64,000 nucleotides of DNA from Herbaspirillum frisingense GSF30 (GCF_000300975.2 NZ_AEEC02000001.1:186001-250000), one strand, 5' to 3'. Positions 47,852-61,237 are shown, counted from the stretch's first letter. Made by a program: numbers and translations. The notes: generated by a model not told the origin, from the letters alone.

Positions 47852-48559
47852 ATGCGTTTCCATCAAAAGCTGCTGGCAGCCGTCAGCTTTGGCGTACTGG
47901 CCTTCACCGCCAGCGTCGGCGCCTCGGCTTCGCCGGCCAATCCGCAAGTGGGCAGCGACTACCGCGTGCTGGAACAGGCCCAGCCGACTGACTCCGGCAA
48001 CAAGGTCGAAGTCACCGAATTCTTCTGGTTTGACTGCCCGCACTGCGCCGCATGGGACCCCTCGCTGACCGCCTGGGTCAAGAAGCAAGGCGACAAGATC
48101 AACTTCAAGAAGGTGCCGGTGGCCTTCCGCGATACCTTCGTGCCGCAGCAGAAGCTGTACTACACGCTGGAAGCCATGGGCAAGGCGGATGAGCTGACCC
48201 CCAAGATCTTCCACGCCATCCACGTCGAGAACCAGCGCATCAATACCGACAAGACCATCCTGGCCTACATCGAGAAGATCGGTCTGGACAAGCAGAAATT
48301 CCTCGACCTGTACAACTCCTTCGGCGTGCAGACCAAGGCCCGCCGTGCCGCCCAGCTGCAGGAAGCCTACAAGGTCGACGGCGTGCCCATGATCGCCATC
48401 GACGGCCGTTATGTGACCTCGCCGGCCGTGGTCGGTGTGGCCCTGGCCAACCAGCCCGAGTCGATGCAGCAGGCCGCTGCCCTGCAGGTGATGGATCACC
48501 TGGTAGCCAAGGTCGCTGCCGAGAAGGCCGCCGGCGGCGCTGCAGCCAAAAAGAAGTAA
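47852..48559 (+). CDS. dsbA: Thiol:disulfide interchange protein DsbA
   Basis: A 235-residue periplasmic oxidase. A signal peptide (cleavage near ASA-S, about 25) precedes the thioredoxin-like fold with CPHC (C62/C65) and the cis-Pro loop VDGVPMIAIDGRY. It introduces disulfides into exported proteins. The ATG at 47852 is preceded by AGAGGG and fits a signal peptide; an earlier frame extension would not. It follows the SPOR gene by 108 bp. Confidence 0.95.
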   Translation: MRFHQKLLAAVSFGVLAFTASVGASASPANPQVGSDYRVLEQAQPTDSGNKVEVTEFFWFDCPHCAAWDPSLTAWVKKQGDKINFKKVPVAFRDTFVPQQKLYYTLEAMGKADELTPKIFHAIHVENQRINTDKTILAYIEKIGLDKQKFLDLYNSFGVQTKARRAAQLQEAYKVDGVPMIAIDGRYVTSPAVVGVALANQPESMQQAAALQVMDHLVAKVAAEKAAGGAAAKKK

Positions 48560-48667
48560 GCTTCACCTGTCCTGCACGGTCCGCGTCCGCAAGGCCGCGG
48601 ACCGTTGTCATTTGAGCCCGGACATGTTCGACCGGTCGCAACCCTTCACATACCCTCAGGAGCCGGC

Positions 48668-49474
48668 ATGGCCACCCTTCCCGTCGTCGCAGCCCAGGAA
48701 CGCGTCTTCCTGACCGGAGCTTCCAGCGGCATCGGCATGGCCCTGGCGCGCGCCTATGCACAGCGTGGCGCGGTCCTGGGGTTGGTGGCACGGCGTGGCG
48801 CCGAGCTGGAGGCCTTGCGCGCCAGCCTGCCGCATCCTGAACGGCATCGCGTGTATGCGCTCGACGTCACCGATCACGCCGCCCTGGCCGCTGCTGCAGA
48901 GTCTTTCATGACCGAGTTCGGTGGCGCCGACGTGGTCATCGCCAATGCCGGCATCTCCCAAGGCACGCTCACCGAATACCAGGAAGACCTGCGCGCCTTC
49001 GAGCGCATCCTGGCCGTCAATGTCACCGCCACCTTTGCCACCTTCACGCCCTTCGTGGCGCGCATGAAGGCCCAACCCGAAGCACAGCGTCGCCGCTGCC
49101 GCCTGGTCGGCATCGGCAGCGTGGCCGGCATCCGTGGCCTGCCCGGTGCCGAGGCCTATAGCGCCTCCAAGGCTGCCGTGATCAGCTACTGCGAATCACT
49201 ACGGGTGGAATTGCGCACCTCCGGCATCAAGGTCGTGACCATCGCGCCCGGCTACATCGACACCCCCATGACCCGCGTGAACACCTATCGCATGCCCTTC
49301 CTGATGCCGGTGGAGCGCTTCGCCGAACGCGCCGTACAGAGCATCGCCGAAGGCGTCAGCTACCGCGTCATTCCCTGGCAGATGGGGGTGGTGGCCAAGC
49401 TACTCAGACTGCTGCCGAACTGGCTGTACGATATGGCCTTCGCCCGCGCCCCGCACAAGCCCCGCAATCTCTAG
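48668..49474 (+). CDS. Short-chain dehydrogenase/reductase (SDR)
   Basis: A 268-residue classical [11 protein letters not shown] at 16-23 binds NAD(P), NAG is at 93-95, and S151, Y164 and K168 form the active site (YSASK). Substrate unknown; homologues resemble YbbO/HetN-type lipid or ketone reductases. AGGAG before the ATG at 48668 decides the start. It precedes fmt by 43 bp on the same strand, though no functional link is apparent. Confidence 0.88.
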   Translation: MATLPVVAAQERVFLTGASSGIGMALARAYAQRGAVLGLVARRGAELEALRASLPHPERHRVYALDVTDHAALAAAAESFMTEFGGADVVIANAGISQGTLTEYQEDLRAFERILAVNVTATFATFTPFVARMKAQPEAQRRRCRLVGIGSVAGIRGLPGAEAYSASKAAVISYCESLRVELRTSGIKVVTIAPGYIDTPMTRVNTYRMPFLMPVERFAERAVQSIAEGVSYRVIPWQMGVVAKLLRLLPNWLYDMAFARAPHKPRNL

Positions 49475-49517
49475 CCACCCGACATCGCGGCGCCCGGCGC
49501 CGCCTCTGGAGTTTTTC

Positions 49518-50471
49518 ATGAAGATCATTTTCGCCGGCACGCCGGAATTTGCCGCCGTTGCCCTCGAAGCCCTGTACGCCGCCGGTCACGAGATCACCCT
49601 GGTCCTGACCCAGCCTGACCGTCCGGCCGGACGTGGCATGCAGCTGCAGGCCTCGCCGGTCAAGCAATGCGCGTTGAAGCACGGCACGCCTGTGGCGCAG
49701 CCGGTCTCGCTGCGCCTGAACGGCAAGTACCCCGAGGTTGCGCAGGAAGCGCATGCGCTGCTGCAATCGACCCCGCATGATGTGATGGTGGTCGCCGCAT
49801 ATGGCCTGATCCTGCCGCGTAGCGTGCTCGACATCCCGCGTTACGGCTGCATCAACATCCACGGCTCGCTCTTGCCGCGCTGGCGCGGCGCCGCCCCCAT
49901 CCACCGCGCCATCGAGGCCGGCGACACCGAGACCGGCATCACCATCATGCAGATGGAAGAAGGACTCGATACCGGCCCGATGATGTTGATCGAAAGCCTG
50001 CCCATCACTGACGAGGACACCACCGGCAGCCTGCATGACAAGCTCGCCGCGCTGGGCGGCCGGATGATCGTGGAAGCCATTGAAAAGCTGGAGCAGGGCG
50101 CATTGCCGGCCACGCCGCAACCGGAAGAGGGCGCCAACTACGCCGCCAAGATCGCCAAGGAAGAGGCTGCGCTGGACTTCAGCCAGAGCGCGCAACAACT
50201 GGCGCGCCGCATCCGCGCCTTCAATCCCTTCCCCGGTGCCACCGGCCGCTTCGGCGACACCGTGGTCAAGCTGTGGCAGGCGCGTCCGGTGACCGTGGCG
50301 CAGCAGGGTGAACCCGGCCAGGTGTTGTCGGCCGATGCCCAGGGCGGGATCGTGGTGACCTGCGGCGAAGGCGCACTGCTGCTGACCGAATTGCAGAAGC
50401 CCGGCGGCAAGCGCCTGCCGGCGGCGGAATTCCTGAAGGGCTTCCCGCTGGAAGGCGGCCGCTTCGCCTGA
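49518..50471 (+). CDS. fmt: Methionyl-tRNA formyltransferase
   Basis: A 317-residue Fmt. The catalytic N113, H115 and D151 lie in [18 protein letters not shown] and EEGLDTGPM. It formylates initiator Met-tRNA using 10-formyl-tetrahydrofolate. The C-terminal domain from about 208 binds tRNA. Fmt is often paired with def (peptide deformylase), which is absent here. It converges with the nucleosidase gene after 10 bp. Confidence 0.96.
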   Translation: MKIIFAGTPEFAAVALEALYAAGHEITLVLTQPDRPAGRGMQLQASPVKQCALKHGTPVAQPVSLRLNGKYPEVAQEAHALLQSTPHDVMVVAAYGLILPRSVLDIPRYGCINIHGSLLPRWRGAAPIHRAIEAGDTETGITIMQMEEGLDTGPMMLIESLPITDEDTTGSLHDKLAALGGRMIVEAIEKLEQGALPATPQPEEGANYAAKIAKEEAALDFSQSAQQLARRIRAFNPFPGATGRFGDTVVKLWQARPVTVAQQGEPGQVLSADAQGGIVVTCGEGALLLTELQKPGGKRLPAAEFLKGFPLEGGRFA

Positions 50472-50481
50472 GCGGGTGGGC

Positions 50482-51066
50482 TCAGGCGTATTGCTTGAGC
50501 ACGTGCGGCAGATGCCGCCAGAACAGCTCCGCACCCAGGTGGACGCGGGCCTGCCAGTCATCGGCGGCATCGTCGTCGGCGCCGTCGGTGACGAACTTGA
50601 AGGCCCGCCAGGGCAGCCCGAAATGGTGGCAGACGCGGGCGATGGCAAACAACTCCATGTCCACCAGATCGACGCCCTGCGCCACCAGCCAGTCGTCGGC
50701 TGCGGTGACGAAGCTGTCGCCGGTGCCGCACAGCACGCCGGGATGGCCGGATTCCAGGCGCGGCGGTTGCTGCTCCTGGTTCATCAGCGGCGTCACGCCA
50801 CGTGGCGCCAGCGGCATGGCCGCCATGTCGCGCTGGACCACCGCCGCCACCTCCAGCAGGCCGTCATGGTGCGGATCGATCTTGCCCGCGGTACCGAAGT
50901 TGATCACCAGGCGCGGCTGCCGCTCCAGGATGGCCCGGGTGGCATGCAGCGCGGCATTGACCTTGCCGACGCCGCAATAGAGCAGCTCTACGCCATCGGG
51001 CGCGTCAGTGGCCTGGAGTTCGCTTTCCAGGGCGGTCAGGATGAGGATGGGGCGAGGCGCTGTCAT
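50482..51066 (-). CDS. Purine nucleoside phosphorylase / MTA-SAH nucleosidase family protein
   Basis: A 194-residue protein of the MtnN/Pfs type. ILTALESEL (E14/E16), CGVGKVNAAL, VINFGTAGKI, the catalytic VDMELFAIA (E138) and FVTDGADDDAADDW (D161) follow the family order. It could cleave S-adenosylhomocysteine or methylthioadenosine, which suits its position divergent from metH, but other nucleoside substrates are possible. The ATG at 51066 starts the conserved fold; its ribosome site is weak. Confidence 0.8.
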   Translation of the reverse strand: MTAPRPILILTALESELQATDAPDGVELLYCGVGKVNAALHATRAILERQPRLVINFGTAGKIDPHHDGLLEVAAVVQRDMAAMPLAPRGVTPLMNQEQQPPRLESGHPGVLCGTGDSFVTAADDWLVAQGVDLVDMELFAIARVCHHFGLPWRAFKFVTDGADDDAADDWQARVHLGAELFWRHLPHVLKQYA

Positions 51067-51143
51067 CTTTGTCAACAGTTGATGGATTGCAAGCAAATCC
51101 AGCCGCAAAGGCCGGCTGGCTCGGGGGGTAGGGCGCTTTCGCG

Positions 51144-51149
51144 TATAAT
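51144..51149 (+). promoter_or_regulatory. -10 box (TATAAT) of the metH promoter
   Basis: A perfect TATAAT 120 bp before the metH ATG, with a start predicted near 51156. The -35 is weak. An intrinsic terminator lies at once downstream. Confidence 0.55.
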
Positions 51150-51171
51150 CTGGCTCTCATTTTTGCCTGTA

Positions 51172-51199
51172 AAACCGGTCGGTCCAGACCGGTTTTTTT
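51172..51199 (+). terminator. Intrinsic terminator inside the metH leader (candidate attenuator)
   Basis: AAACCGGTC (51172-51180) pairs perfectly with GACCGGTTT (51187-51195) around a 6-base loop and is followed by more T, seven in all. It lies about 40 bases after the predicted metH start and 70 bases before the ATG, so many transcripts should stop early unless the hairpin is prevented. Confidence 0.65.
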
Positions 51200-51268
51200 G
51201 TCCCGCCAAAGCGTGGACAGTCCCGCAGACAGGCCCGCATTGTTGCCGCAACCAGAGAAAAACGCCAG

Positions 51269-55012
<3,744 letters not shown>

Positions 55013-55022
55013 GTCCTTCCAT

Positions 55023-55049
55023 GCCCGGCCTGCGCGCCGGGCAGTTTTT
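55023..55049 (+). terminator. Rho-independent terminator after metH
   Basis: GCCCGGC (55023-55029) pairs with GCCGGGC (55036-55042) and is followed by AG and T5. It ends the metH transcript. Confidence 0.85.
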
Positions 55050-55119
55050 CCTGTGGCTTGTATTCGGCAGCCGTCCTGCTATCATCCACGCCCGCCGTTC
55101 CGTAGCCCTTGCTTTAGCC

Positions 55120-55404
55120 ATGATCGATTCCGCTGACCACGTCACCCATGCACTGCCCGTGACCGTGGCCACGCGCCTGCACTTCTCGGACGGCAAGTCG
55201 CGCGCCATCTTCACCGTGGACCTGGTCCAGGATCTCCTGGGAGACTGGGTGCTCACGCAGGCCTGGGACGGCGCCGAAGGCCGCAGTGCGGTGCGCCGCG
55301 TGGTGGTCGAGGACCATGAGCAGGGCCTGCAGATGCTGCAGAAGATCGCTCGCCACAAGGAGCGCCTGGGCTTTCGCCAGGTGCGCCTGTATCACGTTGG
55401 CTGA
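55120..55404 (+). CDS. Small WGR-like domain protein
   Basis: A 94-residue protein. The middle and end (VQDLLGDWVLTQAWDGAEGRSAVRRVVVEDHEQGLQMLQKIARHKERLGF) resemble a WGR domain, the nucleic-acid-binding module of PARP-like and other proteins, though the Trp-Gly-Arg itself is altered to WDGAEGR. It stands alone with no fused domain. The ATG at 55120 begins this domain; an in-frame start at 55021 would read through the metH terminator. Function unknown. Confidence 0.65.
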   Translation: MIDSADHVTHALPVTVATRLHFSDGKSRAIFTVDLVQDLLGDWVLTQAWDGAEGRSAVRRVVVEDHEQGLQMLQKIARHKERLGFRQVRLYHVG

Positions 55405-55582
55405 TCACGTCGGCTGATCACGTGGATTGATCCCCCCACATCGCCGGCGCCAAGTACTCACCAGCAAGCCGGCGCGACCCATGTTAGGCTAGTCGGCCCG
55501 CACCAGTCGGGTGCAATTCTTGCGCGGCAGATAAAAACCAGAAACGCCGCAGCGATATCAATAATTAGTCCGGAGACCGACC

Positions 55583-56833
55583 GTGCCACCCTCATTGTCC
55601 CCAGAGCCTGCTGCCGTTGACCGTCATCAGGTCGATTCCTCCTATGCCGTGCTGCGCCTGTGCATCACCATGGTCTTGATGGTCGTCGGGGCCAGCGGCA
55701 TGTACGTGATGGCGGTGGTGCTGCCGGCGGTGCAGGCGCATTTCCAGGTGGATCGCGGCCTGGCGTCCATGCCCTACACGCTGACCATGCTCGGCGTGGG
55801 CGTGGGTGGCCTGCTGATGGGCCGCATGGCCGACCGCTCCGGCATCATGCGCCCCCTGCTGCTGGGCGGCGTCTGCCTGGGCGGAGGATTCATCGCTGCA
55901 GCGCTGGCGCCCAATATCTGGTTCTTCATGGCGGCGCACTGTGTGCTGATCGGCCTGCTGGGGACGGCCTGTACCTTTTCTCCGCTGGTGGCCGACACCT
56001 CGCTGTGGTTCCGCAAGCGACGCGGCATCGCCGTGGCGGTATGCGCCAGCGGCAACTACCTGGGTGGCGCGATCTGGCCGCCCATCGTCCAGCATTTCGT
56101 CGACAGTGTCGGCTGGCAGCAGACCTATATCGGCCTGGGCATCACCTGTACGCTGATCATGTGCTCATTGGCCCTGCTGATGCGCGCCCGTCCTCCGGTG
56201 CAGGAAAGTGGCACGACCAGCGCCCGCATCGGTGGCGGACCGCGTCCCTTCGGCCTCTCGCCCGGTGCGGCGCAGTTGCTGCTATGCGTGGCCGGTGTGG
56301 CCTGTTGCGTGGCCATGGCCATGCCCCAGGTACACATCGTGGCCTACTGCGGCGATCTCGGTTACGGTCCGGCGCGGGGTGCCCAGATGCTGTCACTGAT
56401 GCTGGCCTGCGGCGTGGTCAGCCGCCTGGTCTCGGGAGCCATCTGCGACCGCATCGGCGGCCTGCGCACGCTGTTGCTGGGTTCCATGCTGCAGGGCCTG
56501 TCGCTGCTGCTGTTCATCCCCTTCGACAGCCTGGCTTCGCTGTACATCATCTCGGCACTGTTCGGCCTGTTCCAGGGCGGCATCGTGCCGTCCTACGCCA
56601 TCATCGTGCGCGAATACTTCCCGGCCGCCGAAGCCGGCCAGCGGGTGGGCGCGGTCATCATGGCGACCATGTTCGGCATGGCCCTGGGCGGCTGGATGTC
56701 GGGCAAGATCTTCGACCTGACCGGCTCCTATCACGCCGCCTTCGCCAACGGCATCGCCTGGAACCTGCTCAACCTCGGGATCGCGGTCCTGCTGCTGACC
56801 CGTGTGCGCGGCATGCGCTTGCGGGCGGCCTGA
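55583..56833 (+). CDS. Major facilitator superfamily transporter
   Basis: A 416-residue protein with about 12 membrane helices. The loop after helix 2 has MGRMADRSGIMRPLL, the MFS motif A, and a similar GAICDRIGGLRTLL occurs after helix 8. It resembles the monocarboxylate-transporter-like MFS group (OFA/MCT), so a carboxylate substrate is possible. The GTG at 55583 follows GGAG at seven bases. It is separated from metH by a terminator and the WGR-like gene. Confidence 0.87.
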   Translation: MPPSLSPEPAAVDRHQVDSSYAVLRLCITMVLMVVGASGMYVMAVVLPAVQAHFQVDRGLASMPYTLTMLGVGVGGLLMGRMADRSGIMRPLLLGGVCLGGGFIAAALAPNIWFFMAAHCVLIGLLGTACTFSPLVADTSLWFRKRRGIAVAVCASGNYLGGAIWPPIVQHFVDSVGWQQTYIGLGITCTLIMCSLALLMRARPPVQESGTTSARIGGGPRPFGLSPGAAQLLLCVAGVACCVAMAMPQVHIVAYCGDLGYGPARGAQMLSLMLACGVVSRLVSGAICDRIGGLRTLLLGSMLQGLSLLLFIPFDSLASLYIISALFGLFQGGIVPSYAIIVREYFPAAEAGQRVGAVIMATMFGMALGGWMSGKIFDLTGSYHAAFANGIAWNLLNLGIAVLLLTRVRGMRLRAA

Positions 56834-56880
56834 TCAGGCCAGCAGCGGGCGAACATCGGGCGCACAGCACGGTCGTAGTT

Positions 56881-56910
56881 GGCAGCGTAGCGGCTTTCAG
56901 CTACGCTGCC
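56881..56910. other. 10-bp perfect hairpin between the MFS and MarC genes
   Basis: GGCAGCGTAG (56881-56890) and CTACGCTGCC (56901-56910) around a 10-base loop. No T-run follows on either strand. It may be an mRNA stability or processing element. Confidence 0.5.
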
Positions 56911-56950
56911 GGGTCAACCGATCAATGCATTTCCGAGCGCCCATTCCGCC

Positions 56951-57640
56951 ATGTTCATCCTCTTCCTCAAGGCCGTGGTCCTGATCCCGATCACGCTGCT
57001 GCCCATCCTCAATCCGCTGGGCATCGCACCGGTGTTCGCCAACCTGCTGGGCAACGTCAGCCGCAGCACCGAGAAGCGCATTGCGCGCCAGGTGGCCATC
57101 AATTGCTGGTTCATGCTGGTGGCGGCGATCTTCATCGGTTCGCACGTGCTGACCTTCTTCGGAATCTCGCTGCCCATCGTGCGCGTGGGTGGTGGCCTGC
57201 TGGTAGCGGTATCGGGCTGGAAGCTGCTCAACGACAACAGCCAGGACAGTTCCATCCCCACCCAGGTTGCCAAGACCTATGACGAAGACCTGCCCGATGA
57301 AGAGATCAAGGCGCGCAGCTTCTATCCCATGAGCTTTCCCCTCACCGTGGGACCGGGCACGATTGCCGCCTCCATCACGCTGGGTGCCAATACGCCCACG
57401 CGCCTGCTGGACTGGGTGATTTCGGTGGGCAGCGCCGCGCTGGGTGCCGCGCTGACGGCGCTGGTGATCTTCCTCTGCTACAACTACGCCCACAAGCTGG
57501 TCAACCTGATGGGGCGCCTGGGCACCATGGTGGTGCTGCGCCTGTCAGCCTTCATCCTGTTGTGCATCGGCATCCAGATCTTCTGGTCGGGATTGTCGGC
57601 CTTGCTGGCCGAGGCGGGGATCAGCGGGGTCGCGCCGTAA
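56951..57640 (+). CDS. MarC-family integral membrane protein
   Basis: A 229-residue protein with six hydrophobic helices. LLPILNPLGIAPVFANL, VGGGLLVAVSGWKLL and YPMSFPLTVGPGTIAASITLGA are the MarC/YhgN/SnaA motifs. The name comes from the marRAB locus, but MarC is not itself a resistance determinant and its function is unknown. Converges with the LON-domain gene. Confidence 0.9.
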   Translation: MFILFLKAVVLIPITLLPILNPLGIAPVFANLLGNVSRSTEKRIARQVAINCWFMLVAAIFIGSHVLTFFGISLPIVRVGGGLLVAVSGWKLLNDNSQDSSIPTQVAKTYDEDLPDEEIKARSFYPMSFPLTVGPGTIAASITLGANTPTRLLDWVISVGSAALGAALTALVIFLCYNYAHKLVNLMGRLGTMVVLRLSAFILLCIGIQIFWSGLSALLAEAGISGVAP

Positions 57641-57664
57641 GGCAAGGGATAAGGGATAAGGCGG

Positions 57665-58318
57665 CTACTTCAGCCAGCCCAGTTCATCCAGCGCGTCCTG
57701 CACCAGCTCCAGGCGGAGCACGGGGTTGTCCAGCGCCAGCAGGCTCTGCTTGAGTTCGACGGTGATGGGCATCATCTCGGCCCAGCGGTTGGCGACCCAG
57801 CCGCAATGGTCCAGCCGGTAAGGCGCCGCGATCGGCACCTCGCTCTCCGGCAGGCCCTGGCGCAATACCGACTGCAGCAGGTTGTCCAGCGCCTGCGCGG
57901 TGTTGCCCAGTTCCTCGGGAATCGTCACGGCGCGATCGGCCTCCATCATTTCCACCTGGGCCGTCCACAGGCCATGCTTCTGCTGTTCGGCCTGCAGGAT
58001 GCGGAAGCGCTCGTCACCCAGGCAGGCCACCCGCATCAGACCGGGGGATGGCGTACTCCACTCCTTGATGCGGGCCATCGTGCCTACGCCGACGAAACGT
58101 TCGCTCTGTCCCGGACGACGGACCTCGGAGCCTGCCGTCAGGGCCACCACGCCAAAGCCACTGCCTTCGGCGATGCACTTGCCGATCATGTCCAGATAGC
58201 GCACCTCGAAGATCTGCAGTGGCAGCCGCCCTTCGGGAAAGAGCGTGCTGGCCAGCGGAAACAGCGGGATGGTTCGGGCCGAGATCGGCGGGCGCGGGGT
58301 GGCGGGGGCAGCGGGCAT
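57665..58318 (-). CDS. LON-domain protein (LonN, without protease)
   Basis: A 217-residue protein made of one LON substrate-binding domain (IPLFPLASTLFPEGRLPLQIFEVRYLDMIGKCIAEGSGFGVV). There is no AAA+ or protease part. Stand-alone LonN proteins are common in proteobacteria; their role is uncertain. AGGAG five bases upstream favours the ATG at 58318 over one at 58321. It is transcribed in the same direction as the spoVR cluster, 22 bp after it. Confidence 0.85.
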   Translation of the reverse strand: MPAAPATPRPPISARTIPLFPLASTLFPEGRLPLQIFEVRYLDMIGKCIAEGSGFGVVALTAGSEVRRPGQSERFVGVGTMARIKEWSTPSPGLMRVACLGDERFRILQAEQQKHGLWTAQVEMMEADRAVTIPEELGNTAQALDNLLQSVLRQGLPESEVPIAAPYRLDHCGWVANRWAEMMPITVELKQSLLALDNPVLRLELVQDALDELGWLK

Positions 58319-58340
58319 CATCACTCCTGATGGCGATCAG

Positions 58341-59870
58341 TCATGAGCGCAGAGCATACCTGTTCTCGGCCACGCATTCATAGCGTTGCACGATGTAGCC
58401 GTTGTCATCCACGCTTTCCAGATAGACGTCGAACTGCCACAGCCGCGCCATGTGCCGCAGCACCTCGTTGGTGCTGTCGCCCAGCGAGCGGCCGTCACTG
58501 CGGAAGTGGCGCAACGTCAGGCTGCGGTTGCCGCGCGTGTTGACCGACCAGACCTGGATGTTGGGCTCGCGGTGGTTGATGTCGTACTGCCGCGAGAGGG
58601 CCTGGCGCACATACTGGAAGCCGCGCTCGTTGTGGATGGCCGAGACCTCGATCTCGCTGCGCGCTTCATCGTCCAGCACGGCGAACATGCGCATGTCGCG
58701 CATGAGCTTGGGCGAAAGATACTGGGCGATGAAGCTCTCGTCCTTGTAGTTGCGCATCACGTATTGCAGGGTATCGAGCCAGTTGCTGCCGGCGATCTCG
58801 GGGAACCATTCGCGGTCTTCATCGCTGGGCTGTTCGCAGATGCGGCGGATGTCGCTCATCATCGAGAAGCCCAGGGCATAGGGATTGATGCCGTTGTAAT
58901 AGGGCTTAATGATGGGCGGCTGGAACACCACATTGCTGTGCGAATGCAGGAACTCCATCATGAAGCCATCGGTCAGGCGACCCTGGTCGTAGAGCGTATT
59001 CAACAGCGTGTAATGCCAGAAGGTGGCCCAGCCCTCGTTCATGACCTGGGTCTGGCGCTGCGGATAGAAATACTGGCCGACCTTGCGCACGATGCGGATC
59101 ACTTCACGTTCCCAGGGCTCCAGCAAGGGCGCGTTCTTCTCGGCGAAGTAGAGCAGGTTTTCCTGAGGCTCGGAAGGGAAGCGGCCCTCGACTGCCGCGG
59201 CGGCCGTTTCCTTCTTCGCCGGCAGGGTGCGCCAGAGTTCGTTGACCTGCGACTGCATGTAGGCTTCGCGCTCGCGCTGGCGCGCCTTTTCCTGCGCCAG
59301 CGACAGCCGTTGCGGGCGCTTGTAGCGATCCACGCCGTAATTCATCAGCGCATGGCAGGAGTCCAGCAGTTCCTCGACCCGCTCGAAGCCATGACGCTCT
59401 TCGCACTCGGCAATGTAATTGCGTGCATACACCAGGTAATCGATGATGGCACTGGCATCGGTCCACAACTGGAACAGGTAGTTACCCTTGAAGAAGGAGT
59501 TGTGTCCGTAGGCCGCGTGAGCGATGACCAGGGCCTGCATGGTCATCGTGTTCTCTTCCATCAGGTAGGCAATGCAAGGGTCGGAGTTGATCACGATCTC
59601 ATAGGCCAGGCCCATCTGGCCGCGCTTGTAGTCGCGCTCGGTCAGCATGAAGTGCTTGCCGTAGGACCAGTGCCGATAGTTGACCGGCATGCCGTGCGAT
59701 GCATAGGCATCCATCATCTGTTCGGCCGAGATGATTTCCAGCTGGATGGGATAGATGTCCAGCTCGTAACCCTTGGCCACCCGGGCGATTTCATCGTTGT
59801 AGCGTTCGATCAGATCGAAGCTCCAGTCCGAGGGGCAGGGCAGGGGGTCATGCTTGAAGCGGCTGTTCAT
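58341..59870 (-). CDS. SpoVR-family protein (YcgB-like)
   Basis: A 509-residue protein of the SpoVR/YcgB family. Start LPCPSDWSFDLIERYNDEIARVAKGYELDIYP and HAAYGHNSFFKGNYLFQLWTDASAIIDYL are conserved signatures. The name comes from Bacillus spore cortex genes, but the family is widespread in non-sporulating bacteria and is linked to stationary-phase stress. It overlaps yeaH by four bases and is the last gene of the prkA-yeaH-spoVR group. Confidence 0.92.
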   Translation of the reverse strand: MNSRFKHDPLPCPSDWSFDLIERYNDEIARVAKGYELDIYPIQLEIISAEQMMDAYASHGMPVNYRHWSYGKHFMLTERDYKRGQMGLAYEIVINSDPCIAYLMEENTMTMQALVIAHAAYGHNSFFKGNYLFQLWTDASAIIDYLVYARNYIAECEERHGFERVEELLDSCHALMNYGVDRYKRPQRLSLAQEKARQREREAYMQSQVNELWRTLPAKKETAAAAVEGRFPSEPQENLLYFAEKNAPLLEPWEREVIRIVRKVGQYFYPQRQTQVMNEGWATFWHYTLLNTLYDQGRLTDGFMMEFLHSHSNVVFQPPIIKPYYNGINPYALGFSMMSDIRRICEQPSDEDREWFPEIAGSNWLDTLQYVMRNYKDESFIAQYLSPKLMRDMRMFAVLDDEARSEIEVSAIHNERGFQYVRQALSRQYDINHREPNIQVWSVNTRGNRSLTLRHFRSDGRSLGDSTNEVLRHMARLWQFDVYLESVDDNGYIVQRYECVAENRYALRS

Positions 59871-61135
59871 GCGTGCACCTGCTTTTCAAAGAGTTCGCGG
59901 AAGACCGGGTAGATCTCGGCGGCAGACTGCACCTTCTTCATGGCGAAGTGCGGGTGCGACTCGATCAATTGCATGTACTCGGTCCACAGGTTCTGTTCCG
60001 GATCGGCCACCTGGATGTAGGCGAAGTAGCGCGTCAGCGGCAGGATGGCCGACTCCAGCAGCTCGCGGCATTTCGGGGAATCGTCGTTCCAGTTGTCGCC
60101 GTCGGAGGCCTGCGCACCGTAGATGTTCCATTCGCTGGGAGAGTAGCGCTTGGTGATGATGTCGTGCATCAGTTCCAGGGCGCTGGAGACGACGGTGCCT
60201 CCACTTTCCTGCGAGTGGAAGAAGGTGTTCTCATCGACTTCGTCAGCGCGGGTGTGATGGCGGATGAAGACCACTTCGATGTGCTCGTAATTGCGCGTAA
60301 GGAAGAGATACAGCAGGATGAAGAAGCGCTTCGACAGATCCTTGCGCTGCTCATCCATCGAGCCCGACACGTCCATCACGCAGAACATCACCGCACGACT
60401 GGAGGGTTGCGGTTGACGCACCCGGTTCACATAGCGCAGGTCGAAGGGGTCGATGAAGGGGATGCGCAGGATGCGGGCGCGCAAATGCTTCACTTCCTCT
60501 TCGAGCAACTGGATGTCGGCGCTGTGCTCCTCGGGTTTGCGCTTCATCTCGGCCAGCGTTTCCTCGGCCACGTCGAGCTGGCGCTGCAAGGGACCACCCA
60601 GGGCGATGCGGCGGCCCAGCGAGGAGCGCAGCGAGCGCACCACGTCGATGTTGTTGGGCGAGCCATCCACCGAATAGCCGGCGCGCTGGTTCTTCCAGCT
60701 TGGTACCTGCAGCAGGTTGGTTTCCACCAGGCGCGGCAGTTCGAGGTCCTCGAAGAAGTAATGCATGAATTCTTCGCGGGTCAGTTCGAAGGTGAAATCG
60801 TCCTGGCCTTCGCCGTCGTTGCTGGCACTGCTGCCGCCTCCGCCGCCGCTGCCACCGTTCTGGCGCGGGATGCGGTCACCCTGCAGGTAATCCTGGTTGC
60901 CCGGATGCACAGCCTCGCGCTTGCCGCCCTTGCCGTGATGGAAGAAGGGCTCCGAGACATCCTTGCGCGGGATGCTGATGCTCTTCGACTTTTCGAGATC
61001 GGTGATGCTGCGGTCGCGCACTGCGTCCGCCACCGAACGTTGGATATGCCCCTTGAAGCGCCGCAGGAAGCGCTCCCGGTTGGCGATGCTCTTGTTCTTG
61101 CCAGCCAGCCTGCGGTCGATGATCTGATGCAGCAC
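59867..61135 (-). CDS. yeaH: DUF444/VWA-like protein YeaH
   Basis: A 422-residue protein. A charged N-terminal half with a glycine-rich linker (about 94-102) is followed by a von Willebrand A-like domain with the metal-site motif DVSGS at 255-259. In E. coli yeaG-yeaH are cotranscribed under nitrogen starvation. It lies 102 bp downstream of prkA and overlaps spoVR by four bases. Confidence 0.92.
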   Translation of the reverse strand: MLHQIIDRRLAGKNKSIANRERFLRRFKGHIQRSVADAVRDRSITDLEKSKSISIPRKDVSEPFFHHGKGGKREAVHPGNQDYLQGDRIPRQNGGSGGGGGSSASNDGEGQDDFTFELTREEFMHYFFEDLELPRLVETNLLQVPSWKNQRAGYSVDGSPNNIDVVRSLRSSLGRRIALGGPLQRQLDVAEETLAEMKRKPEEHSADIQLLEEEVKHLRARILRIPFIDPFDLRYVNRVRQPQPSSRAVMFCVMDVSGSMDEQRKDLSKRFFILLYLFLTRNYEHIEVVFIRHHTRADEVDENTFFHSQESGGTVVSSALELMHDIITKRYSPSEWNIYGAQASDGDNWNDDSPKCRELLESAILPLTRYFAYIQVADPEQNLWTEYMQLIESHPHFAMKKVQSAAEIYPVFRELFEKQVHA

Positions 61136-61237
61136 TCGGTTCTCCTGCTAGTGGTCGGCGGTGCGCCAGGCGCACGGCGCCGAAGGGTCGCCACTCGCAT
61201 CGCCACGCATGCCGCGGACGATGCGCAACAGCGGCGC

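Noticed and set aside
51150-51268. Cobalamin or SAM riboswitch before metH
   Set aside because: The leader is about 110 bases and shows no recognisable B12-box or SAM-type core; only the hairpin terminator is visible.
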